Numbered from the stretch's first letter, positions 27,244-36,394 are shown. The stretch is 51,167 nt of DNA from DAOPZC01 sp035353175 (GCA_035353175.1 DAOPZC010000034.1:1-51167), one strand, 5' to 3'. A program made the numbers and translations. Notes: generated by a model from the sequence alone, not told the origin.

Positions 27244-30200
27244 TCATTGTTTGACGCGCAGCGTGACCGGTCCGAGCAGGCCCGAAGGCGCGGCCTCCAC
27301 CGGCTTGCGGTACCGGGTCGGGATCGTCTGATAGTGGTTGTTGAGCGTGTTGTAGACCGTGACCGACAGCGTGTTCTCACCCGCCTTCACGCAGCCGGTG
27401 AGCGCGACGCGCCACGGCGGACAGGTCAGCACGCGCACAGCTTGTCCGTTCACCGCGACGCCGCACGAGACGCCCACGTCGCCGAGGTCGAGCACGAGCG
27501 TCTGCGCGGCCTGCTCCGGCGTCAGCGTGAAGGTCTTGCTGTAGACCGCGCCGCCGGAGTAGCAGCGCAGCGCGTCGACCCGCGCCCAGTCGCCCAGCGT
27601 CATCCGCCCCTGGCCGCAGGTCAGCTTGACCGGCTCGGGAAAAGCCGCCCCCCCGTAGCAGCCCGGCGCGTGCTTGACCGTCAGCGTAACCTCGGCCGGC
27701 GAGAGTCGCGCGTCGCCGCCCTCCGTCCTCCGTCCTCCGCCCTCCACGCGGTAGACCCGGTTGCCGTTGGGCAGCGTCCGCGTCAGCGCGCCTGCCGCCG
27801 CCTGGCCGCCGACCGTGGCGGCGAGCAGCTCGCCGCGCAGGGTGACCTCGGCCGACTCCAGCGCGGGCGGCGCGCCGAAGCTGTAGGTCGCCTGCGGCAG
27901 GGTGCCGCCGAAACAGTCGAAGGGCAGTACCGCCGGATCGTCGAACCAGCGCATGGCGAGCGGGTGCGCGGGCCGGTCGGCATCGAGGCCTGTGCGCAAC
28001 AGCACCAGCGCGGCGCGTCCGAAGGCGTCGTAGCGCACCAGCAGCGGCGTATGGCCGGCCTGGAGCGCCACGGTCTCGCCGGGCGTGCGCCGCACGCCGC
28101 CGATCCAGACCGCGGCGGGCGCCACGCCGCTCGACGCGACCGTCGCGCGGCAGGGCTCGGCCGCGTAGACCGTGGTCAGATAGAAGCGCGTCTCGGGCGG
28201 CGCGCCCGCGGGCATCTTCACGTCGTAGAGCCCCATGTCATAGGCCCCGAGCACGAAGAACTCGTCGCCGACCTTGCCGTTGAGGCCGTGGTGCCAGTTC
28301 TGATAGCCGGGCCGGTTCTCCACGCCTTCGCGCCACGAGAAGCAGAAGGGCTGCCACGCGTAACGCCGGCCGCTCACCGTGACCGCGGGGTCCGGCGCGA
28401 GCGCGGCGGTCTGCGCCAGGGCCTGTTCGAGCGCGTCGGCCTCCGCGCCGGGCGCGAGCGGACCGAACGCGCGGAACTGCGGGCCGTGCGAATACGTCAG
28501 GCGCGCGGGCATGCCTTCGACCGCCCACGCGAGGTGCCGCGCTTCGGCCCCGATGCAGCCGTCGAAAGCGGGCAGGCGGTAATCGCCCCAGCGGTTGTCA
28601 CAGGTCGGCTTGAGCGCGAAGCCCCACTCACCGTCGAGCGGGAGGGAGCCAGAAGGCAGGCGTGAGGAAGGAAGAGTCGGAGCAGAGGTCGACGGCTGTC
28701 GACGGCTATCGACAGCTGTCGCCGTGAAGACCACCAGCAGGGGAACGCCCGGCTCGCCGTCCAGCGTGACGGTCGTCGTTCCGTCGGGGTTGGCCTTAAA
28801 GGCTTCGAGCGGCGTCTGCGCACCGGTCCAGGCGTCCCACAGCTCGGGCGTGCCGCGCGCGCGGAAGGTGCAATCGCCGCGCTGCGCGAGGTCCATGATG
28901 AAATAGACGTCGTTGGGGCCGATGCGGCGGTGCAGCGCCTTGGCGCCCGCCGGGCCGCAAAAGTCGGGCACGTCGAGCCGGGCGCGGATCGCCGCTGCGG
29001 GGCCGGACTTCGGGGCCGCCGCAACGCCTCTGTGCGCGTCGTGGACATTGCCCGGGTCGGGCGCTTCGAGCCCGCCCGCCTCCGCGCTGGCGAGCCAGGC
29101 GGCGTCGGCCGCGCCGGGCCGCGCGCGGAACTGCTCGGCGGAGAACACCGTGCGGTCGCCCTGCGCCAAGGCGAAGAAGAGGCCGGCCGTCTTGCTGCCG
29201 CGCTCGCCCGGTCCGTCGCGGCCGGACACGGCGAGCACGTCGCCGGGTTTGAGCGTCAGCGTGCCGGTCCACGGCTCGCGGTAGCTGGACCAGGAGGCGA
29301 CCTTCTGGCCGTTGAGGAAGAGGTCGGCGGAGTTGTCGCAGAGCAGCGCGGCCGCAAACTCTCCGGCGGGCGCGGTCCAGACGTGCTTGAAGACCGCCGT
29401 GGGCGCGGGCTTGGAGGTCCAGACCCAGCGTCCGGTGAAGCGTCCGGCGTAGGTGCGCGGCGGGATCGCGTCGTTCGCCTTCGGCTCGGTCCAGTGCAGG
29501 GCGCCGGGACCCGGCGCCACCAGCGCCTGCACGAGCGCGGCCGTCTGCGGGTCGCCCGCGCCCGCGCGGTCGGTGACCTCGGGCAGATCGCCGAGCGCCA
29601 CCACGCATCCGCCGGCGCGGCGGAACGCCAGGGCCTTTTCGAGCGAGGCGTGGCGCAGCGCGAACATCGAGGGCAGGACCAGCACGCGGTACGCTTCACC
29701 CGCTACGCGGAGGCGCCCGCCTGTGGCCTCGGCGCGCGCGAGCGATTCGGCGTCGATGAAGTCGAAGTCGGTCTGGCCGGCCTCCATGAGGTCGGCCGCC
29801 GCCGCGTAGGCGAGCTGCTGCGAACGCTTGCCGCGCGCGGGGTCGGCCACGAGCGGCTCGTGGGGGTTGACGATCGCGACGTCCGCCACGTGGTCGCCCT
29901 GGCTGAGCAGGTAGCTGAGGCGCTCGAAGTACTTCAGGAAGACCGGCATGTGCTGCCAGTAGGGCATGTGGAAGTGGTAGCAGGGCGGCGCCCACTCCCA
30001 CCAGCCGCCGTAGGTGGTGTAGTAGAGTCCGTGCAGGTTGAGGAGCGTCGAGCCATACAGGAAGTTGCGGTTGCTGGATTCGAAGAGCGTGGCGGTGGAG
30101 GCCTGCCAGCCGAGGCTGTGGTACCCCTCCACCCAGACGCGCGGCCGGCCGTAGAGGTGCGCGATGGAGGCGCCGACCTTGTTCTTGATCAGGTCGGCGC

Positions 30201-31311
30201 TGGAGCCGGGCGTGTCGAAGCCCGGCGCGGTGTACCAGCGCATGGCGCGCATGTAGTCGCCGAACTCCAGCGGGTTTTTGCCGCGCGAGGCGGGGTCGCA
30301 CGCGTAGATCATGCCGCGGCTGTTGTGCCACTCGAACACCGGCTTGAAATAGTGCTCCTCCGAGAGGGTCACCATCACGTCGTTGAAGTCGAGCCGCACC
30401 TGGGCGGTCTCCGGGCCGATGTCGGTGAAGAGCGCGGCGAGTTTGGGGCGCACGTCGTAGCCCTTGAGGCGCTGGAAGCGCGCGGCGAACTCGGGGCTCC
30501 AGAGGCGCTCGTCGCCCGCGAGGCGCAGCTCGTCCTGAAAGAAGTAGTTCAGGGCCTTGTGGGCCTCGGGCGGCGTGCGCGCGAGGAAGGGGTTGAGGAA
30601 GCGCTCGATCACGCGGCGGCCGGCCTCGGGGTTCAGCGGGTCGAGCGTCTCGGGGCGCGCCGGCGCGCTCACGGCCATGATCCGCCAGGCGCCCGCCGGC
30701 AGCGGCCATGCCGCGGCCTGCGGGTCGAGGGCCACGCCGCTGCCGGGCACGGGGCGGCCTTCGCGCAGCGCGAAGGCCGTGACCGACACGGCACCCGCCT
30801 CCTGCGGCTGGGCCGGCACGCCGTCGGCTCCGGCCGACACGTCGCGCGGGCTCATCGCGAGGACGTGCGCCTGGAGCTCGTCCGCGGTAATGCCGAGCTG
30901 GCGGAACAGGTTGTCGCGCCCAGGCCAGTCGAGCGTGTAGCCGCTGAGGCCGATGCCCATGCCGCGCTTGGCCGACTCCGTGGCCATGAAGGCGAAGAGG
31001 TCCCACCACGCGTCCGAGAAGATCGCGGGCTCGACCGCCTCGGTGCGCCAGCCGTCCGAGCGGGTGTGCGCATAGTTGATCTGCGTGCCGGAAACGCCCG
31101 CCTTGTGCAGCTCCTCAAGCTCCCAGAGCAGGCGCGCCTTGTCCAGCTTCTCGCCGGTCCACCACCAGAACGGCACTTCGCCGTAGCCCGGCGGCGGCGC
31201 GCGGAACTCCGCGCGGATGTCGGTGTTTGGGTCGCGGCTCGGGAAACCGGGGCTTTGGCCCCAGGCGGATGCGGCAACCCCCCACGCGACCATGAGAAAA
31301 CGTCGGACCAT
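27244..31311 (-). CDS. GH106-like (alpha-L-rhamnosidase family) secreted glycoside hydrolase
   Basis: A 1355-residue protein with a signal peptide (VAASAWGQ). The N-terminal region has the family start P-F-W-W-W-T-G..L, then ELEELHKAGVSGTQINYAH (about residues 46-82), characteristic of GH106 and related large glycosyl hydrolases. After the TIM-barrel part come galactose-binding-like beta-sandwich domains, including a C-terminal one ending with the pattern N-T-L-S-V-x-V-x-N-x-L-N-N-H-Y. GH106 enzymes release rhamnose from pectins such as rhamnogalacturonan II; substrate here is inferred from family only. Two linkers contain tandem repeats (near residues 870 and 1193), and the stop codon lies in a third. 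It precedes the beta-helix gene on the same strand. Confidence 0.82.
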   Translation of the reverse strand: MVRRFLMVAWGVAASAWGQSPGFPSRDPNTDIRAEFRAPPPGYGEVPFWWWTGEKLDKARLLWELEELHKAGVSGTQINYAHTRSDGWRTEAVEPAIFSDAWWDLFAFMATESAKRGMGIGLSGYTLDWPGRDNLFRQLGITADELQAHVLAMSPRDVSAGADGVPAQPQEAGAVSVTAFALREGRPVPGSGVALDPQAAAWPLPAGAWRIMAVSAPARPETLDPLNPEAGRRVIERFLNPFLARTPPEAHKALNYFFQDELRLAGDERLWSPEFAARFQRLKGYDVRPKLAALFTDIGPETAQVRLDFNDVMVTLSEEHYFKPVFEWHNSRGMIYACDPASRGKNPLEFGDYMRAMRWYTAPGFDTPGSSADLIKNKVGASIAHLYGRPRVWVEGYHSLGWQASTATLFESSNRNFLYGSTLLNLHGLYYTTYGGWWEWAPPCYHFHMPYWQHMPVFLKYFERLSYLLSQGDHVADVAIVNPHEPLVADPARGKRSQQLAYAAAADLMEAGQTDFDFIDAESLARAEATGGRLRVAGEAYRVLVLPSMFALRHASLEKALAFRRAGGCVVALGDLPEVTDRAGAGDPQTAALVQALVAPGPGALHWTEPKANDAIPPRTYAGRFTGRWVWTSKPAPTAVFKHVWTAPAGEFAAALLCDNSADLFLNGQKVASWSSYREPWTGTLTLKPGDVLAVSGRDGPGERGSKTAGLFFALAQGDRTVFSAEQFRARPGAADAAWLASAEAGGLEAPDPGNVHDAHRGVAAAPKSGPAAAIRARLDVPDFCGPAGAKALHRRIGPNDVYFIMDLAQRGDCTFRARGTPELWDAWTGAQTPLEAFKANPDGTTTVTLDGEPGVPLLVVFTATAVDSRRQPSTSAPTLPSSRLPSGSLPLDGEWGFALKPTCDNRWGDYRLPAFDGCIGAEARHLAWAVEGMPARLTYSHGPQFRAFGPLAPGAEADALEQALAQTAALAPDPAVTVSGRRYAWQPFCFSWREGVENRPGYQNWHHGLNGKVGDEFFVLGAYDMGLYDVKMPAGAPPETRFYLTTVYAAEPCRATVASSGVAPAAVWIGGVRRTPGETVALQAGHTPLLVRYDAFGRAALVLLRTGLDADRPAHPLAMRWFDDPAVLPFDCFGGTLPQATYSFGAPPALESAEVTLRGELLAATVGGQAAAGALTRTLPNGNRVYRVEGGGRRTEGGDARLSPAEVTLTVKHAPGCYGGAAFPEPVKLTCGQGRMTLGDWARVDALRCYSGGAVYSKTFTLTPEQAAQTLVLDLGDVGVSCGVAVNGQAVRVLTCPPWRVALTGCVKAGENTLSVTVYNTLNNHYQTIPTRYRKPVEAAPSGLLGPVTLRVKQ
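27718..27745. repeat. Four tandem heptamers inside the GH106-like gene
   Basis: Plus-strand units GCCCTCC, GTCCTCC, GTCCTCC, GCCCTCC. They encode a Gly/Arg/Thr/Glu-rich patch (near residues 1189-1198) between C-terminal domains. The GCCCTCC unit is shared with the repeat in the beta-helix gene. Confidence 0.7.
28688..28721. repeat. Three tandem decamers inside the GH106-like gene
   Basis: GTCGACGGCT, GTCGACGGCT, ATCGACAGCT, then GTCG. The repeat encodes part of a Ser/Pro/Thr/Arg-rich linker near residue 870, and is next to purine-rich heptamer-like sequence at 28640-28687. Confidence 0.65.
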
Positions 31312-31331
31312 ATCTCCCCCCTTCCGGATTT

Positions 31332-31374
31332 CACGGGAAGTCCGCTCGCGGTCCGGTCAGGAGGCCTTCCCGTG
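31332..31374. repeat. Inverted repeat upstream of the GH106-like gene
   Basis: Perfect 9-base arms CACGGGAAG (31332-31340) and CTTCCCGTG (31366-31374) around a 25-base GC-rich centre, starting 21 bases before the GH106-like start codon. It could be an operator or a 5' leader hairpin. Confidence 0.35.
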
Positions 31375-31443
31375 GCGTCCGTCTTTCGGCAAGTGCCGAA
31401 AAACGAAATCAAAGGCACCGAAGGCCGGCTGGATGTCCGCCTC

Positions 31444-31463
31444 AAAAAAAAGGCGCTTACGCC
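31444..31463 (-). terminator. Compact terminator overlapping the fabH stop codon
   Basis: On the minus strand GGCG-TAAG-CGCC is followed by eight Ts. The TAA in the loop is the fabH stop codon. The stem is only 4-5 bp, so strength is uncertain, but the T8 tract is clear. Confidence 0.5.
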
Positions 31464-32440
31464 CAGCGTATGACGAGGGCGCCCCAGGTGAGGCCTGCGC
31501 CGAAGGCGTCCATCACGATCACGTCGTTTTTCTTGATGCGGCCCTGCTCGAGGGCTTCGCAAAGCGCGATCGGGATGGTGGCCGCAGAGGTGTTGCCGTA
31601 GTCCGCGATGTTGATGAAGACCTTCTCGTCCGGCAGATTCAACCGTTTGGCCACGGCATCGATGATGCGCGTGTTCGCCTGGTGCGCGATCAGGAGCGAA
31701 ACGTCCTGTGAGGTGAGCCCGGCGCGGTCGAGCACGCACACGGCGCACTCGTACATGTTGCGTACGGCCTGCTTGAAAACCTCATTGCCCTGCATGGTGA
31801 TGTAGCGGCCGGGAACCTCCGGGTTGGGGCGGCAGCCGCTGTTGGCGAGCTGCAGCAGATCCGTCAGCGTCCCGTCGCCGCCGATCTTGGCGGCCAAAAC
31901 GCCGTCGGTGTCCGAGTGGTGCGCGCTGAAGATGACGGCGCCCGCGCCGTCGCCAAAGAGGATGCAGGTGTCGCGGTCTTTCCAGTTCACAATCGAGCTG
32001 TTGACCTCGGCGCCGATCACCATCACGTTTTTCATCAAACCGGATTTGATCATGCCCCAGGCCAGGTTTGCGCCGTAGATGAAGCCGGTGCAGGCCGCGC
32101 TGATGTCAAGCACGCCTGCGTGGATCGCGCCGATCTGCTTCTGCACGAGGCAGGCGACGGACGGATAGATCATGTCCGGGGTGGACGTCGCCACGAGAAT
32201 GAGGTCGATCTGGTCCGCCGTCAACCCCGACATGGCCAAGGCGTCCGCCGCGGCTTTCGCGGCTAAATGTGACGTGTACTCGCCCGGTGCGGCGATGCGG
32301 CGCTCGCGGATGCCGACGCGTTTGGTGATCCACTCGTCGCTCGTCTCGACCATCTTTTCCAGATCGGCGTTCGTCAACCGCTTTTCGGGGAGTGCTTTGC
32401 CTACGCCGCTGATTCTTGCCGTCAGTTTCCGTCCGCTCAT
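31457..32440 (-). CDS. fabH: 3-oxoacyl-ACP synthase III (KAS III)
   Basis: A 327-residue thiolase-fold enzyme that starts fatty acid synthesis by condensing an acyl-CoA (usually acetyl-CoA) with malonyl-ACP. The catalytic triad is visible: C117 (ISAACTGF), H253 (IAHQANTRI) and N283 (DYGNTSAA). The N-terminal pattern TSDEWITKRVGIRERR and the C-terminal FGAGLTWGA are canonical. GAGGG lies just before the ATG. It has its own promoter in the divergent region with the GH5-like gene and a terminator at its stop. It is not clustered with other fab genes here. Confidence 0.96.
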   Translation of the reverse strand: MSGRKLTARISGVGKALPEKRLTNADLEKMVETSDEWITKRVGIRERRIAAPGEYTSHLAAKAAADALAMSGLTADQIDLILVATSTPDMIYPSVACLVQKQIGAIHAGVLDISAACTGFIYGANLAWGMIKSGLMKNVMVIGAEVNSSIVNWKDRDTCILFGDGAGAVIFSAHHSDTDGVLAAKIGGDGTLTDLLQLANSGCRPNPEVPGRYITMQGNEVFKQAVRNMYECAVCVLDRAGLTSQDVSLLIAHQANTRIIDAVAKRLNLPDEKVFINIADYGNTSAATIPIALCEALEQGRIKKNDVIVMDAFGAGLTWGALVIRWA

Positions 32441-32487
32441 AAGTACCCTCGAAAGAGATGGGTTGACCTTTCAAAATAGAGGGAAAG

Positions 32488-32516
32488 AGTATACGATAAT
32501 TCCCGCGCACAAACAA
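32488..32516 (-). promoter_or_regulatory. Sigma70-type promoter of fabH
   Basis: Read on the minus strand: TTGTTT (32516-32511), a 17-base spacer, TATACT (32493-32488), about 50 bases before the fabH start. The -10 box matches consensus at five of six positions. It lies in the 106-base divergent region shared with the GH5-like gene. Confidence 0.6.
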
Positions 32517-32546
32517 TAGGGGTTTTGATGAGGGGGGCTTTCTGAA

Positions 32547-35500
32547 ATGAAGAAATACGGTGCGGCCGTTTCCTTGGTCTCCGGCTGGGTGGTGTTGGCC
32601 TGTCTGGCGGAGGCCGACAGGCCGGTGCGGGTGGACGATGCGGGGGTGCTGCGGTGGGCCGGCGGCGATGAGGTCGCACTGCTGGGCGTCAACTATTATG
32701 CGCCCTTCACGATCGACCACGCCGAGATCAAACGCCTGGCGCTCGACCACAAGCAGGTCATCCGCGAAGATGTGTCCCACTTCCGACGGCTCGGTTTCGG
32801 GTGTATCCGCGTCCACTGTTTCGAGCGCCAGTTCAGCGATGTCGAAGGCAACCTGCTCGACAACAATCATTTAGAGCTGCTCGATTTCCTGATCGACGAA
32901 GGCCGGCGCAACGGCCTTTACACGGTGCTCACGCCGATCGCCTGGTGGGGCGGCGGAGTCTGGACCGAAAAGAGCCGCGGCTTCTCGGACGTCTACCCCA
33001 TGCGGCAGATGACCACCGACCGCACCGCCTGGGCCGCCCAGTCGCGTTTCCTGAAGCAATTCGCCGAACACGTCAACCGCTTCACCGGCCGCCGCTACGC
33101 CGACGACCCCGCCGTGCTGGCCTTCGAGTGCATCAACGAGCCGCTTTATCCCGAAAACACGCCCGATGGTTTGGTGACGGAGTACATCAACACCCTGACC
33201 GATGCTCTGCGTGCCAGCGGCACCGCCAAGCCGGTCTACTTCAACTCCTGGCAGGGACGCAACGCCGCGGCCGGCGCGTCGCGGGCGGACGGCGTGACCT
33301 GCTCCAGCTATCCGACCGGGCTCGTGGCGGGCCATGCGCTCGAAGGCTCGCAGCTCGGCACGGTGGCGGCTTCCTCGCTCCGCCCCGATGCCGCCATCGC
33401 CCGGAAGTCGCGCATGGCCTACGAGTTCGACGCCGCGGACGTGGCGGGCTCCTACATGTATCCCGCCATGGCCAAGATGTTCCGCTCCGAAGGCGTTCAG
33501 GTGGCGGCGCAGTTCCAGTACGATCCCTTGGTGTTGGCCGACGTCAACCGCAACTGGCAGACCCACCATCTGAACCTGGTCTATACGCCCGGCAAGGCGT
33601 TGGCCCTGGCCATCGCGGCCGAGGTGTTCGCCCGCGTACCGCGCGGCACGCCGTACGAACGGGCCGAAGAGGAGCTGACATTCCCGCCGTTCCGCGTTTC
33701 GGCGACGGAGGATCTCTCCGAAATGGTGACCTCCGACCGGTACCTCTACAGCCATTCGACCCGCACGCCGCCGCCGGAGGCTGCGGCTCTGGAACGCGTG
33801 TGGGGCTGCGGCTCCTCGCCGGTGGCCTCTTATGCGGGCACCGGCGCGTATTTCCTGGACCGCGCGGAAAAAGGGGTGTGGCGTCTGCAGGTCTATCCCG
33901 ACGTGTTCACCGTCGCCGATCCCTACACCGGCACCTCGGAAAAGAAGGTGCAGGTCATTCCCGGACGGCATGCGATGAAGATCCGGCTGCCGGATTTGGG
34001 CGAGCGGTTCGCCGTGTGGCCGTTCGACGGGGTGAAAGCCGGTGAGCGCCTCGCCGCGGCGCGGGGCGGAGAAATCGAGGTGGCGGCGGGTGACTATCTG
34101 CTGACGCGCAAGGACCGCGCGCCGAAAACGGGTGCCGTGCGCCGTGCGGCGGCGCTGGCGCCGCGGTTTGTCGCGCCCTGCGGCCCGTCGGTCACCGCGC
34201 CGCTGATGCGGGGCGCGGTGCCGTCGCAGTGGCGGGCCGGTTTTCCGGTCGAGGTGCGCGCCGAGGCCGTCTTGACGACCAACCTGACGGCTCGGTTCAC
34301 CGCGGCGGACGGGCAAATCCGCGAACTCGTCCTGACGCCGGCGGCGGAAGAGGGGGCCTGCGGGTTTACCGGAACGCTGCCGGGAGCGGCGTTCACGCCG
34401 GGGACGTGGGGGGTGACCTTCCGCGCGGCGGGGCCCGGCGGGGTCGCCGAATTTCCGGGCGAGAAAAGTGTCGGGGTGGCGTGGCTGCCGGCACAGGGAC
34501 AGGCCGTGCCGCTTCTCGCCATGCCGGAAAAAGCGCCGGAGTACATCCGGCACGGGATCAACGCCGGGGACGTGTCGCTGCTTGCCGCGGGCCTGGCCGG
34601 CAGCGTGACGAACACCGTCATCCGGATGAGCGTCGGGGATTTCGGCGAAGGGGCTGCGGCGGCCGGCTACAGCGTGCCGTTTGCGGCGGGAAGTCCCGCC
34701 CTGGACGGTTCTGGCAGCGGATGGGGGCTACGCGTCCGCGCGCGGGGCGGCGACAAAGGGGCGCGGGTCGAGATCGGGTTCCGCATGAAGAACGGGCAGG
34801 GACTCGGCTGCAATCTCCGGGTCGGTTCGGGCTGGAGCGAGACCGTGGTGCCGGCCGCGGAGATGCTGCCGCTGTGGGGCTTGCCGTCGCGCGCGGCCTT
34901 CCGCTGGCAGGACGTCGCGCGCATCAGCGTGCTCACCGGCGCGTGGCTGTTGCGGGGCGAGAAGGCCGAGGGCGGCCAGACGTTCGATCTGGCGGCGCTC
35001 GAATGGGTGCCGCTCGCGCCGGCCCTGCCGCTGACCGCGGTGGCGGGGACGACGCGCTGGAGCCTCTTTGATGCGGACGCGTGGGAGCGGAAAAAAGACG
35101 GGTCGCACGAGCTGCGGCGGTGGAGGGTGACCGACGACCGGGGCGCGCAGGCCGTGCATTTGGGCGCGGACCGGTTCGACGGCGACCGCGACAGCGTCTC
35201 GTTGCGCATATCGTGCGACGCGAAGACGTACGCGCGGCTGTGGCAGACGGAGGGACGGGACGCGGTGGTGATGGTCCGGGCGCGCGCGGCGGCGCCCCAG
35301 ACGACCGGGTTTGAACTGGCGCTGATCGAATCCGGCGGTGTGGCGTGGGGCACGGTCGTGCCGCTGACCGCGGCGTGGCAGACGGTCCGCATCCCGGTGG
35401 GCAAGCTCCGGCTCTTCACGCAGTGGGACAAGGAGATGGCGTCAAAGGCGGGAGCCCATGTGCGGTTCTCGCGCCTGGAAAAGCTGAGCGTCTGTTTCGG

Positions 35501-35579
35501 GAAGTGGCTGTATCCCGGGGCGGCGGGCGAGCCGCACGCGTTCGAGATATCCGGCATCTGGATCGGGAGCGGGGACTGA
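32547..35579 (+). CDS. Secreted GH5-like glycoside hydrolase with C-terminal beta-sandwich domains
   Basis: A 1010-residue protein with a signal peptide, possibly lipidated (VVLACLA). The catalytic TIM barrel occupies about residues 40-370. The acid/base is E198 in FECINEP, the family clan-A hallmark, and the probable nucleophile is E293 in MAYEFD. The barrel starts with the LLGVNYYAPF pattern and an HFRRLGFGCIRVH strand typical of cellulase-like GH5 relatives. Residues of about 560-1010 form beta-rich modules, the last resembling a carbohydrate-binding domain ending FEISGIWIG. Substrate is unknown; a plant or host beta-glycan is plausible. It is transcribed divergently from fabH and converges on tcdA. 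Confidence 0.82.
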   Translation: MKKYGAAVSLVSGWVVLACLAEADRPVRVDDAGVLRWAGGDEVALLGVNYYAPFTIDHAEIKRLALDHKQVIREDVSHFRRLGFGCIRVHCFERQFSDVEGNLLDNNHLELLDFLIDEGRRNGLYTVLTPIAWWGGGVWTEKSRGFSDVYPMRQMTTDRTAWAAQSRFLKQFAEHVNRFTGRRYADDPAVLAFECINEPLYPENTPDGLVTEYINTLTDALRASGTAKPVYFNSWQGRNAAAGASRADGVTCSSYPTGLVAGHALEGSQLGTVAASSLRPDAAIARKSRMAYEFDAADVAGSYMYPAMAKMFRSEGVQVAAQFQYDPLVLADVNRNWQTHHLNLVYTPGKALALAIAAEVFARVPRGTPYERAEEELTFPPFRVSATEDLSEMVTSDRYLYSHSTRTPPPEAAALERVWGCGSSPVASYAGTGAYFLDRAEKGVWRLQVYPDVFTVADPYTGTSEKKVQVIPGRHAMKIRLPDLGERFAVWPFDGVKAGERLAAARGGEIEVAAGDYLLTRKDRAPKTGAVRRAAALAPRFVAPCGPSVTAPLMRGAVPSQWRAGFPVEVRAEAVLTTNLTARFTAADGQIRELVLTPAAEEGACGFTGTLPGAAFTPGTWGVTFRAAGPGGVAEFPGEKSVGVAWLPAQGQAVPLLAMPEKAPEYIRHGINAGDVSLLAAGLAGSVTNTVIRMSVGDFGEGAAAAGYSVPFAAGSPALDGSGSGWGLRVRARGGDKGARVEIGFRMKNGQGLGCNLRVGSGWSETVVPAAEMLPLWGLPSRAAFRWQDVARISVLTGAWLLRGEKAEGGQTFDLAALEWVPLAPALPLTAVAGTTRWSLFDADAWERKKDGSHELRRWRVTDDRGAQAVHLGADRFDGDRDSVSLRISCDAKTYARLWQTEGRDAVVMVRARAAAPQTTGFELALIESGGVAWGTVVPLTAAWQTVRIPVGKLRLFTQWDKEMASKAGAHVRFSRLEKLSVCFGKWLYPGAAGEPHAFEISGIWIGSGD

Positions 35580-35594
35580 GGAACAGAAGGTTGA

Positions 35595-35615
35595 GGCCCG
35601 TGGGCGCACGGGGCC
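35595..35615. other. GC-rich hairpin between convergent genes
   Basis: GGCCCGTG (35595-35602) and CACGGGGCC (35607-35615) pair with one bulged G across a GGCG loop. It sits in the 40-base gap between the GH5-like gene and tcdA and has no T-run on either strand, so it is at best a weak bidirectional terminator. Confidence 0.35.
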
Positions 35616-35619
35616 CCGG

Positions 35620-36384
35620 TCAGCGGGTCTCGCGTCCGGCAATCAAGTCGCGGACCACGACGCCGGCGAGGATCAGCCCCGCGACCGACGGCACGAAAGC
35701 GACGCTGCCCGGGATGCGGCGGCGGACCGTGCAGGTGCGCGGGCTGTTTTCGGGGCAGACGCAGTTGTGTCGGCAACTGATCGCATCGGTCTCGGCCGGC
35801 TCGACGGGCGGCTCCTTGGAATAGACCACTTTGAGCGACGTCAGGCCGCGGGCTTTCAGTTCCTTGCGCATGACCTTGCAGAGCGGGCAGACCGAGGTGG
35901 TGAAGAGGTCGGCCACTTCAAAGCGGGTCGGGTCGAGCTTGTTGCCCGCGCCCATGCAGCTCACGAGGGGGATGCCGGCCTTGTGCGCGCGCACGGCCAG
36001 CTCCACCTTGGCGCTGACGGTGTCCACGGCGTCGACGATGTAGTCGAGGCGTGACAGGTCGAACGCGTCGGCGTTTTCCGGCAGGTAGAAGGCTTGGCGC
36101 GCCTCGACCTCGGCCTGCGGGTTGATGTCGCGGATGCGCTCGGCCATGACGTCGACTTTGGGTCGGCCGACCGTGCTGTGCAGGGCGATGAGCTGGCGGT
36201 TGATGTTGGTCAGGCAGACGAGGTCGTCATCCACCAGCAGGAACCGGCCGAGGCCCGAGCGGGCGAGGGCTTCAGCCGTGAAAGAGCCGACGCCGCCGAT
36301 GCCGAAGACGGCGACGCGGCTGGCGCGGAGTTTTTCCAGAGCGGGTCGTCCCAGAAGAAGTTCTGTGCGGGAAAGCGCGTGCAT
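35620..36384 (-). CDS. tcdA: tRNA threonylcarbamoyladenosine dehydratase (TcdA/CsdL family)
   Basis: The start at ATG 36384 gives MHALSRTELLLG and 254 residues; the longer frame overlaps the upstream gene in a basic, meaningless stretch. It has an E1-like ThiF fold: nucleotide-binding GIGGVGS (28-34), DDDLVCLTNINRQ and the TcdA-type SCMGAGNKLDP and PGSVAFVPSVAGL motifs. Extra cysteines (CPLCK, CRHNCVC) may form a metal site. TcdA uses ATP to cyclise t6A37 to ct6A37 in ANN-decoding tRNAs. It starts 10 bases after the GspC/PilP-like gene, so the two are probably co-transcribed although functionally unrelated. Confidence 0.92.
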   Translation of the reverse strand: MHALSRTELLLGRPALEKLRASRVAVFGIGGVGSFTAEALARSGLGRFLLVDDDLVCLTNINRQLIALHSTVGRPKVDVMAERIRDINPQAEVEARQAFYLPENADAFDLSRLDYIVDAVDTVSAKVELAVRAHKAGIPLVSCMGAGNKLDPTRFEVADLFTTSVCPLCKVMRKELKARGLTSLKVVYSKEPPVEPAETDAISCRHNCVCPENSPRTCTVRRRIPGSVAFVPSVAGLILAGVVVRDLIAGRETR

Positions 36385-36394
36385 AGTCCCGCCG

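Noticed and set aside
25764..28721. CRISPR-like array
   Set aside because: Repeats are 7-10 bases, directly adjacent and without spacers, and no cas genes are present.
28930..31473. Plus-strand open frame of 847 codons opposite the GH106-like gene
   Set aside because: Biased Arg/Gly/Ala/Val composition with no motif; the minus frame has a signal peptide and family motifs.
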